Shown: in pieces, positions 1-5,157 of the stretch | Numbering within the stretch: the first letter of the stretch is position 1 | Layout of the letters: each line of letters begins with the position of its first letter | NCBI GenBank assembly: GCA_035457105.1 | Contig: DATIBX010000798.1 | Span: 1 to 5,157, forward strand | DNA length: 5,157 bases | DNA from: PSRF01 sp035457105 | GTDB lineage: Bacteria > Acidobacteriota > Blastocatellia > Pyrinomonadales > Pyrinomonadaceae | Reading direction: 5' to 3' | The notes under the pieces: model-generated | Databases searched by the model: none | What the model was told of the DNA's origin: nothing | The model's input: the letters and a program-made list of their open reading frames with translations, nothing else | Made by a program: the position numbers and the translations under genes

Positions 1-692
1 ATCGTGAGCTGACTGAACTGTTTGCTGCATTAAGAAGTGAAGACTCAATTAAGGTTGTTGTAATAGCTGGAACGGGGCGGGCATTCTGCAGCGGCGGTGA
101 TGTTCACGACATTATCGGAGAGCTTTTTAGTCGCGATATGGAAGGTCTACTTGAATTTACAAGGATGACTTGCGAGTTGATCAAGAATATTCGCACCCTG
201 CCAAAACCCGTGATAGCAAGCCTGAACGGCACTACTGCTGGCGCGGGCGCCTGTATTGCACTCGCCGCAGATATTCGAGTCGCCGCTGATACGGCGAAGA
301 TTGCTTTTCTCTTCGTCAAAGTTGGTTTGGCCGGAGCTGACATGGGAGCAGCGTATCTGTTGCCGCGGGTTGTTGGATTGGCCAAAGCAACGGAACTCTT
401 GTTTACCGGTGAGTTTATTTCAGCAGACGAAGCACAACGTTTGGGCCTGTACAACAAGGTAGTCTCGACTGACAGTCTCGCCTCCGTGACCACCGCTTTG
501 GCTGAGCAACTTGCGCGTGGTCCATCATTCGCAATCGCTAAAACCAAAGAAATGTTAAATCGAGAGCTGGACATGGACCTCGCTACTGCTTTGGAATGCG
601 AGGCCCAGGCTCAGGCTATTTGCATGCAACATCCCGACTATCGAGAAGCTTATGAAGCTTTTGTCGCTAAGCGCGAAGTTAAATTCCAGTAG
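1..692 (+). CDS. Crotonase-family (enoyl-CoA hydratase/isomerase-like) protein, 5'-truncated by window edge
   Basis: Coding is open from the left edge (first whole codon at base 3) to the TAG at 690-692, giving 229 visible residues. Crotonases usually have about 260, so roughly 30-40 N-terminal residues lie outside. The fold is clear: AFCSGGD (visible residues 27-33) is the first oxyanion-hole loop, the NGTTAGAGAC stretch (about 76-85) is the second, and LLPRVVG with FTGEFISADEA follows. These proteins bind acyl-CoA thioesters in the cytoplasm and stabilise an enolate. By my alignment to rat enoyl-CoA hydratase, catalytic Glu144 is replaced by Cys (codon 252-254) and Glu164 by Phe (codon 312-314). 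An Asp at 339-341, in GADMGAA, is a possible substitute. Simple enoyl-CoA hydration is therefore doubtful. Ring hydrolysis or isomerisation of a cyclic CoA ester is an inference from the neighbours. It is the first visible gene of an apparent three-gene operon. The family is certain; the exact reaction is not. Confidence 0.93.
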   Translation, partial: RELTELFAALRSEDSIKVVVIAGTGRAFCSGGDVHDIIGELFSRDMEGLLEFTRMTCELIKNIRTLPKPVIASLNGTTAGAGACIALAADIRVAADTAKIAFLFVKVGLAGADMGAAYLLPRVVGLAKATELLFTGEFISADEAQRLGLYNKVVSTDSLASVTTALAEQLARGPSFAIAKTKEMLNRELDMDLATALECEAQAQAICMQHPDYREAYEAFVAKREVKFQ

Positions 693-714
693 TCTTGGTT
701 CACACGTGATTGAA

Positions 715-1854
715 ATGATTGAGCAACTTCCCTTCTTCACTCCCGACCAGCGGAATCTCGCCAAAATAGTTGCGGACTTTACAGCGAGCGAAATCGAGCT
801 TCGTGCCGCAGCAGAAACCAACGTTGAAGATAGCGCCCGACAGTTCCTCGACTTGCTGGCCCACGCCGATTTGCTGCGATACGCTGTGGCAAAGGACCAA
901 ATGGATGTACGGTCTCTTTGTCTGATACGTGAAGCTCTCTCTTATTCATCGTCTTTGGCGGATCTCGCCTTCGTGATGCAAGGTCTCGGGACTTACGCAA
1001 TCAATCGGGCGGCCGCTGAGCATATTCGGGAGTTCTGGGTTGACAGAGCCTCGAGTGGTAGGGCTGTCGCCGCCTTTGCCCTAACAGAGCCAGAGGCTGG
1101 TTCAGACGTCGCCTCCATTCAAACCACTGCACAAAAAGATGGCGATGCCTATTTGCTGAACGGTCGTAAGCGATTCATTTCAAACGCAGGAATTGCAGAT
1201 TTCTATACCGTCTTTGCCAAAACCGGTAAAAATGAAAAAGGACGTGACGCGATCTCAGCATTCGTGGTTGGTGCAAGGATGCCTGGCTTTTCGGTTGTGG
1301 AACAAACACAACTGATGTCGCCTCATCCAATCGGAGAGATTGAGCTCAATAATTGCCGCGTACCGGTCGATAACCTTATTGGGAACGAAGGTGACGGCTT
1401 CAGCCTCGCCATGGAAACACTGGACACCTTTCGTGCCAGCGTTGGCGCAGCAGCCTGCGGCATGGCCCGAAGAGCCGTTGACGAAGCGCTCCACTATTCG
1501 ACCAATCGCAAGCAGTTCGGAAAACTCCTGGCTGAACATCAACTGGTCCAGGAGAAACTCGCCGACATGATCACTGAATTAGACGCTGCGAGACTGCTCG
1601 TTTATCGGGCGGCGTATTTGAAAGACACTTGCGAGGGACGCCAGACACGTGAAGCAAGCGAAGCAAAACTATTTGCGACCGAGGCGGCCTGGAGAATTAT
1701 CGATAGTGCGCTCCAAATTCATGGCGGAGCTGGACTTGTCCAGGGAAGTGTCATCGAACGGCTCTATCGTAACGTCCGTGCGCTAAGAATTTACGAAGGC
1801 ACTTCTGAAATTCAGAAGCTGATCATCGCCAGTCAACTCTTAAAAAACCAATAG
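715..1854 (+). CDS. Acyl-CoA dehydrogenase family flavoprotein
   Basis: This FAD enzyme would introduce an alpha,beta double bond into an acyl-CoA ester and pass electrons to electron-transfer flavoprotein. From ATG 715 it has 379 residues, the usual length of short/medium-chain acyl-CoA dehydrogenases. Visible signatures are AFALTEPEAGSD (120-131, flavin/substrate loop), RKQFG (265-269), QIHGGAG (334-340) and IYEGTSEIQ near the C-terminus. Glu361 in YEGT is at the catalytic-base position of the medium/short-chain enzymes, so it looks active. The start is uncertain. ATG 652 would add 21 residues and overlap the crotonase gene by 41 bases, and GTG 706 would add three. I chose 715 because family similarity begins at the LPFF segment just after it, although no clear Shine-Dalgarno precedes 715. 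The gene follows the crotonase stop by 22 bases and ends 5 bases before the monooxygenase, implying co-transcription. Its substrate is inferred to be an alicyclic or ring-opened intermediate of CoA-dependent aromatic breakdown. Confidence 0.94.
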   Translation: MIEQLPFFTPDQRNLAKIVADFTASEIELRAAAETNVEDSARQFLDLLAHADLLRYAVAKDQMDVRSLCLIREALSYSSSLADLAFVMQGLGTYAINRAAAEHIREFWVDRASSGRAVAAFALTEPEAGSDVASIQTTAQKDGDAYLLNGRKRFISNAGIADFYTVFAKTGKNEKGRDAISAFVVGARMPGFSVVEQTQLMSPHPIGEIELNNCRVPVDNLIGNEGDGFSLAMETLDTFRASVGAAACGMARRAVDEALHYSTNRKQFGKLLAEHQLVQEKLADMITELDAARLLVYRAAYLKDTCEGRQTREASEAKLFATEAAWRIIDSALQIHGGAGLVQGSVIERLYRNVRALRIYEGTSEIQKLIIASQLLKNQ

Positions 1855-1859
1855 TACTC

Positions 1860-2999
1860 ATGAAGCTGAACATAGTGGGTGGCGGACCCGCTGGTCTGTA
1901 TTTCGCCATCCTGATGAAAAAACAAGAATCTTCGCATGCCATAACTATTTTCGAGCGGAATGGGCCAGACGACACCTTCGGTTGGGGCGTGGTTTTTTCC
2001 GGACGAACGCTGGCAAACTTACGTGCGGCTGACGCGGAGTCGCATGCCGAAATCACCAGTCAATTTGAGGCCTGGGAAAACGTCGATGTGGTCCAGGGGA
2101 ATTCAAAGATCTCGATCTACGGCAACAGCTTCTCGGGAATTGCGAGGCTTCGGCTGCTTAAGATTCTACAGAAGCGAGCACAGGAGCTTGGAATTGAGAT
2201 CGTTTTCAAACATGAGATTGACGATTTCGATCATCTTCGCAAATCCAGCGACCTGTTGATTGGCGCAGACGGCGTTAATAGTTCCGTGCGCTCGTTCTAC
2301 TCGCAGTTTTTCGTACCTGACCTCGATACCCGCCAGCATCGCTATATTTGGTACGGGACGCATCGGCTCTTTCATGGACTAACCCTGACCTTTCGACAAA
2401 ACGTCGACGGGGTTTTCGCAGCGCACTCATATAAATTTAACCATGATACAAGTACTTTTATCGTCGAGTGTGACCGACAAACCTGGGAGCGGGCGGGTTT
2501 CCATTCATTGAATGACGAACAGATGCGCTCTTACCTTCACGAGGTTTTCCAACGAGATCTGGGCGACGAACGTCTTCTTTCAAATAATTCGAAATGGATT
2601 AATTTTGTCCTGGTGAAAAATGGAAAATGGTCGTTCGAGAATGTTGCGCTGCTCGGCGATGCACTCCACACCGCCCATTTCTCAATTGGATCCGGAACTA
2701 AGCTGGCGATGGAAGACGCTATTGAGATGGCCCAGTGCTTTCAAGGCAACAGGCACGTGGACGAGGCGTTGTCTGAGTTCGAACGATTGCGCCGGCCAGT
2801 TATTGAGAACTATCAGGTTGCGGCCGGAGAAAGCATGGTCTGGTTCGAAAACGCCGCCCGATATATTGATTTGTCTCCAATGGACCTCGCCTACAGTGTA
2901 ATGACCAGGAGTGGTCGAGTGACGCTTGAGGACCTGAGAACCAGGGACCCGGAATTCGTGCGAGAGTATGAGAGAGTTCACCAGCGCGGCGTCATTTAA
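1860..2999 (+). CDS. FAD-dependent aromatic acyl-CoA monooxygenase (salicylyl-CoA 5-hydroxylase / 2-aminobenzoyl-CoA monooxygenase family), stand-alone
   Basis: The 379-residue protein is a class A (p-hydroxybenzoate hydroxylase-fold) flavin monooxygenase. It has an N-terminal FAD dinucleotide motif GGGPAG (7-12) with Glu32 ending the second strand, a DG motif at Asp137-Gly138 (GADGVNSSVR), and a GD motif at Gly266-Asp267 followed by HTAHFSIGSG. The segments NGPDDTFGWGVVFS (34-47) and the TAHFSIGSGTKLA stretch are, to my knowledge, characteristic of the salicylyl-CoA and anthraniloyl-CoA hydroxylases rather than of free-acid salicylate hydroxylases. The expected reaction is NAD(P)H- and O2-dependent hydroxylation of the CoA-bound ring in the cytoplasm. 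In Azoarcus evansii the homologous domain is fused to a C-terminal Old Yellow Enzyme-like reductase. Here the protein ends at a TAA right after the monooxygenase domain. It starts 5 bases after the dehydrogenase stop with no evident Shine-Dalgarno, suggesting translational coupling. Anthraniloyl-CoA versus salicylyl-CoA cannot be settled from sequence; a kynureninase-like neighbour favours the former. Confidence 0.92.
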   Translation: MKLNIVGGGPAGLYFAILMKKQESSHAITIFERNGPDDTFGWGVVFSGRTLANLRAADAESHAEITSQFEAWENVDVVQGNSKISIYGNSFSGIARLRLLKILQKRAQELGIEIVFKHEIDDFDHLRKSSDLLIGADGVNSSVRSFYSQFFVPDLDTRQHRYIWYGTHRLFHGLTLTFRQNVDGVFAAHSYKFNHDTSTFIVECDRQTWERAGFHSLNDEQMRSYLHEVFQRDLGDERLLSNNSKWINFVLVKNGKWSFENVALLGDALHTAHFSIGSGTKLAMEDAIEMAQCFQGNRHVDEALSEFERLRRPVIENYQVAAGESMVWFENAARYIDLSPMDLAYSVMTRSGRVTLEDLRTRDPEFVREYERVHQRGVI

Positions 3000-3094
3000 C
3001 CCGAAATGCTTTGGCGTCGCTTTCCCGTCAGTGCAATCTGCAATCCCTGTGGCGACTGGTTATACGTTTAATTGAGGAGCCCTTTGGATATTAG
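3000..3094. other. Convergent intergenic gap without clear terminator
   Basis: The operon and the minus-strand oxidoreductase converge on these 95 bases. I see no GC-rich hairpin followed by a T-run in either orientation. The only arms found are a weak 5-base pair, GTCGC (3016-3020) with GCGAC (3052-3056), separated by a 31-base loop. A perfect tandem pair of TGCAATC lies at 3032-3045. Termination here may be factor-dependent or lie within coding sequence. Confidence 0.5.
3032..3045. repeat. Two tandem TGCAATC heptamers
   Basis: TGCAATC at 3032-3038 is repeated exactly at 3039-3045 in the gap between the converging genes. With only two 7-base copies it may be chance or replication slippage. 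No function is assigned. Confidence 0.4.
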
Positions 3095-4492
3095 TTAACT
3101 TCGTTTCCATGCCGGCGGAATCAACCGGCGGCGACCATCATCAACCGTTGCCGCACCCGGTTCATCTAGATCATGACGATCCCATAACTTACAAGTGACT
3201 GCGCGGTGGGCCTGGTCCAGCGCCTCGCAATAGTTTGTGTAGGTGCAACGTCTTACCTCGGCGCCATAACCTAGGCGCACTTTTGTAAACCAATCTGGAT
3301 CTGCTAGTGCCTGTCGGGCGAGACCGACAATGTCTGCTTTACCAGTTTTAAGTATCTCCTCGGCTTGGGAGAACGTGGTGATGCCACCCGCCGCTATTAC
3401 CGGGACCTTGAACCCCGCTTTGTTAATAGTCTCTTTAATGCTGGCAACGAGTGGCACCGTGCGGCCAAATGGTCCGACCTGGTCTGACAACACTGTCGGC
3501 ATACATTCGTACCCGCTTTGTCCGGTGTAGGGATATACAGCTTGTCCAACTTTAGGCTGGTGAGCGTCCTCAAACTTGCCACCTTTTGACAGCGACAAAA
3601 AATCAAAACCAGCACGAGCAAACTCAAGTGCGTAGTAACGAGCGTCCTCAACACGACTACCGCCCTCAATGACTTCATCTGCGAGAAATCGAACTCCTAC
3701 TACGTAATCGTTCCCCACCTCCTGCCGCACCCGTCTAAAAACTTCGAGCGGTAACCGAACACGATTTTCCTGCGAACCGCCATAACCGTCATTTCGGTTG
3801 TTCAATGCACTGAGAAATCCAGCCATCGTGTAAGCGTGAGCGTAGTGCAATTCGACACCATCAAAGCCGGCCTCACGTGCTCTGCGCGCTGCCGCCGCAA
3901 ATACAGGAGGTAGTTCGGACGGAAGAGTCCTGATGTGGTCCAGGTTTGTATCTGTGACCCGCTCACGATAACCAAAGCGCAGTGCCTCGAGCTCTCGACT
4001 TTCAAGCACTTTGTCCAAGATCGCGTCGCTAGTCTGACCGAGGTAATCGCGAACCTCCTTGTCCGACGCAGTGGACCAACGAGAATCCTGACTCAGTTCT
4101 GCGAGTGCATTGCGGTGATGGACAGCAACCGTAAAAAACTTCTCAAAGTATTTTTCTTTCTCAGGACGCCGTCGCACCGAAAGAAAATCTATGATCTGAA
4201 TAAACAGCAAAGTCTCGCCTTCACTCGCCTCTCGGACAACGTCGACAAGCTTTTGCAAGCCGGGAATAAACCGATCATCGCCGATTCGCAGTAATGGTCC
4301 ACTCGGGATATCGCGAACTCCAGTTGCTTCAACTACGAGAACTCCAGGTTTCCCCTGGGCAAAACGGCGATACCAATCGAGGTTTTCGGAAGTCACGAAT
4401 CCCTCGTCAGTCGCTCGCCACGGCACCATTGCCGGTACCCATGTCCGGCTAAGTGATCGGCGTTGACCAATGTCTATCGGCGTGTAGAGCAT
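3095..4492 (-). CDS. Old Yellow Enzyme-family NADH:flavin oxidoreductase
   Basis: An FMN-dependent TIM-barrel oxidoreductase of 465 residues from ATG 4492. Old Yellow Enzyme features include VPAMVPW near the N-terminus (19-25), Gln99 at the FMN-binding position, the substrate-anion pair His216/His219 in HYAHAY, FLSALNNRNDGYGGSQENR (226-244), Arg268 in GVRF, and the FMN-phosphate segments AAGG (367-370) and GLAR (390-393). Odd points: the usual QLxHxGR is replaced by QIIDFLSVRRRP, and about 100 residues separate it from the HxxH motif, longer than in small Old Yellow Enzymes. The C-terminal tail has Cys416, Cys422 and Cys434, which recall the iron-sulfur motif of 2,4-dienoyl-CoA reductase and trimethylamine dehydrogenase but lack a fourth cysteine. 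It likely reduces an activated C=C bond with NAD(P)H, perhaps an enone of the same pathway (inference). In-frame starts at ATG 4570 (491 residues) and TTG 4621 (508) exist. I chose 4492 because recognisable family sequence (LYTPIDIG) begins there and GAGG lies 11 bases upstream. Confidence 0.9.
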   Translation of the reverse strand: MLYTPIDIGQRRSLSRTWVPAMVPWRATDEGFVTSENLDWYRRFAQGKPGVLVVEATGVRDIPSGPLLRIGDDRFIPGLQKLVDVVREASEGETLLFIQIIDFLSVRRRPEKEKYFEKFFTVAVHHRNALAELSQDSRWSTASDKEVRDYLGQTSDAILDKVLESRELEALRFGYRERVTDTNLDHIRTLPSELPPVFAAAARRAREAGFDGVELHYAHAYTMAGFLSALNNRNDGYGGSQENRVRLPLEVFRRVRQEVGNDYVVGVRFLADEVIEGGSRVEDARYYALEFARAGFDFLSLSKGGKFEDAHQPKVGQAVYPYTGQSGYECMPTVLSDQVGPFGRTVPLVASIKETINKAGFKVPVIAAGGITTFSQAEEILKTGKADIVGLARQALADPDWFTKVRLGYGAEVRRCTYTNYCEALDQAHRAVTCKLWDRHDLDEPGAATVDDGRRRLIPPAWKRS

Positions 4493-4605
4493 CGAATTCG
4501 ATGCCTCAAGCGCGGTTGGCCATTGAGTCGAAGGTATTTGATGGCGGATTGGGTTCGTAAATTTCCACATTGGTTTTACTTGCACTTTAACATGGACGCT
4601 GAAGG

Positions 4606-4634
4606 CTGATAGAGTAACCAATTCGGACAGGCAA
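4606..4634 (-). promoter_or_regulatory. Candidate sigma70-type promoter for the minus-strand oxidoreductase
   Basis: Read on the minus strand, TTGCCT (4634-4629) and TATCAG (4611-4606) each match 4 of 6 consensus bases and are separated by 17 bases. Transcription from here would give a leader of about 105 bases to ATG 4492 and would exclude a TTG 4621 start. The matches are modest, so this is a guess from position and spacing. Confidence 0.3.
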
Positions 4635-4636
4635 GT

Positions 4637-4652
4637 CCTGCTCTGTAGCAGG
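4637..4652. promoter_or_regulatory. Inverted repeat in the divergent spacer, candidate operator
   Basis: CCTGCT (4637-4642) and AGCAGG (4647-4652) form perfect 6-base arms around CTGT. A flanking ACAG at 4627-4630 also pairs with the CTGT at 4643-4646. The repeat lies just upstream of the candidate -35 of the oxidoreductase and 58 bases before the kynureninase-like start, a position suited to a regulator acting on both genes. No T-run follows, so it does not look like a terminator. No regulator gene is in the window. Confidence 0.4.
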
Positions 4653-4696
4653 TCGTTTACGCTATGTTACATTAGCCCTAGCTTTCAGTTTCCGCC

Positions 4697-4702
4697 GGAG
4701 GA
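4697..4702 (+). promoter_or_regulatory. Strong Shine-Dalgarno that fixes the TTG start of the kynureninase-like gene
   Basis: GGAGGA lies 7 bases before TTG 4710, near-ideal spacing. No in-frame ATG is available nearby upstream, and the reading frame becomes family-like immediately after the TTG. I found no convincing -35/-10 pair for this gene; TATGTT at 4663-4668 is a possible -10 without a good -35. Confidence 0.75.
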
Positions 4703-4709
4703 TTTCCTT

Positions 4710-5157
4710 TTGACCGACGATTTACTCAAGTGGCGTAGCCAGTTCCCAATTCTCGACAAAGCCGTTTATTTGATTTCCCATAGCCTTGGCGCAATGCCAA
4801 AAGGCACTTATGAGAAACTTCATGACTACGCTGACGTGTGGGCTACCCGCGGTGTAAGAGCGTGGGCCGAGGGCTGGTGGAACATGCCGCTCACAGTTGG
4901 TGACCAGTTGGCCCGGATTATAGGTGCAGCCCCGGGCACTGTCGCGATGCACCAGAACGTTTCGATCTGCCAGTCGTTAATTCTTTCGTGCTTCGAACCG
5001 TCACCGAAACGCAACAAGATCGTCTACTCGGAACTAAATTTCCCTTCGGTGATGTACGTTTACGAAGCGCACGCCAGAAGTGGAAAATTGCGAATAGAAA
5101 CGGTCAAGTCAGACGACGGCATCACAATTCCCCTGGAGAATATGTTGGCGGCGATTG
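4710..5157 (+). CDS. Kynureninase-like PLP-dependent enzyme (aminotransferase class V fold), 3'-truncated by window edge
   Basis: The frame from TTG 4710 stays open to the edge, giving 149 residues of a protein expected to have about 400. The fragment follows the kynureninase N-terminal plan: FPIL then YLISHSLGAMP (20-30), RGVRAWAEGWW (47-57), VGDQLARIIGA (63-73) and a cofactor-region segment MHQNVSICQS (80-89). Kynureninase cleaves L-kynurenine to anthranilate and alanine in the cytoplasm. The PLP-binding lysine lies beyond the edge and cannot be checked. Two places differ from classical kynureninases as I know them: the NSLG signature reads HSLG (His24), and the Ser/Thr-rich phosphate-binding STTVN-type segment reads MHQNVS. 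It may be a divergent kynureninase clade or a related lyase with another substrate. It is transcribed away from the oxidoreductase, sharing the spacer with the inverted repeat. Placement beside an anthraniloyl-CoA-type monooxygenase supports, but does not prove, kynurenine cleavage. Confidence 0.82.
   Translation, partial: MTDDLLKWRSQFPILDKAVYLISHSLGAMPKGTYEKLHDYADVWATRGVRAWAEGWWNMPLTVGDQLARIIGAAPGTVAMHQNVSICQSLILSCFEPSPKRNKIVYSELNFPSVMYVYEAHARSGKLRIETVKSDDGITIPLENMLAAI

Noticed and set aside
104..574. Long minus-strand open frame opposite the crotonase gene
   Set aside because: It lies wholly antisense to a well-supported coding region, has low-complexity Ala/Ser composition and no recognisable domain.
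646..660. Repeated GAAGCTT/AAGCTT near the crotonase 3' end
   Set aside because: The repeat encodes Glu-Ala-Tyr-Glu-Ala within conserved C-terminal crotonase sequence and is best explained by codon use.
3016..3056. Possible hairpin terminator after the monooxygenase gene
   Set aside because: The arms are only 5 bases with a 31-base loop, and no T-run follows on either strand.
3935..4294. Plus-strand open frame of 119 codons inside the oxidoreductase gene
   Set aside because: It is antisense to conserved Old Yellow Enzyme sequence, has no recognisable family features and no clear ribosome-binding site.
4493..4621. N-terminal extension of the oxidoreductase from TTG 4621 or ATG 4570
   Set aside because: The extra 26-43 residues precede recognisable family sequence, neither start has a good Shine-Dalgarno, and the best promoter candidate would exclude TTG 4621. 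ATG 4570 remains possible.

Overview
The window is a dense bacterial stretch of about 5.2 kb, with G+C near the middle of the range by eye. It carries catabolic genes for CoA-bound aromatic or amino-aromatic acids. Tight same-strand packing, a strong GGAGGA ribosome-binding site, a TTG start and these protein families all fit a proteobacterium. Nothing in the window fixes a genus, and there are no RNA genes, insertion sequences, CRISPR arrays or phage genes.

Layout: three plus-strand genes form an apparent operon: the 3' part of a crotonase-fold gene (1-692), an acyl-CoA dehydrogenase (about 715-1854), and a flavin monooxygenase of the salicylyl-CoA/anthraniloyl-CoA hydroxylase family (1860-2999). 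A 95-base convergent gap without a convincing terminator follows. Next, on the minus strand, is an Old Yellow Enzyme-type NADH:flavin oxidoreductase (3095 to about 4492). A spacer of about 217 bases with an inverted repeat (4637-4652) separates it from a divergently transcribed kynureninase-like PLP enzyme. That last gene starts at TTG 4710 and runs off the right edge.

How the genes may work together (inference): a kynureninase would release anthranilate from kynurenine. A CoA ligase, not in the window, would activate it. The monooxygenase would attack anthraniloyl-CoA (or salicylyl-CoA), a flavin reductase would reduce the product, and the crotonase and acyl-CoA dehydrogenase would carry the non-aromatic CoA ester into beta-oxidation-like steps. 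This resembles the aerobic CoA-dependent 2-aminobenzoate pathway known from Azoarcus evansii. There, monooxygenase and Old Yellow Enzyme-like reductase are fused in one polypeptide (2-aminobenzoyl-CoA monooxygenase/reductase). Here the monooxygenase stands alone, and the nearby reductase is on the opposite strand and belongs to a different-looking Old Yellow Enzyme subfamily.

Points to look at are the stand-alone monooxygenase, a crotonase without the two classical catalytic glutamates, an Old Yellow Enzyme with an insert and an incomplete iron-sulfur cysteine set, and a kynureninase-like enzyme with altered signature residues.
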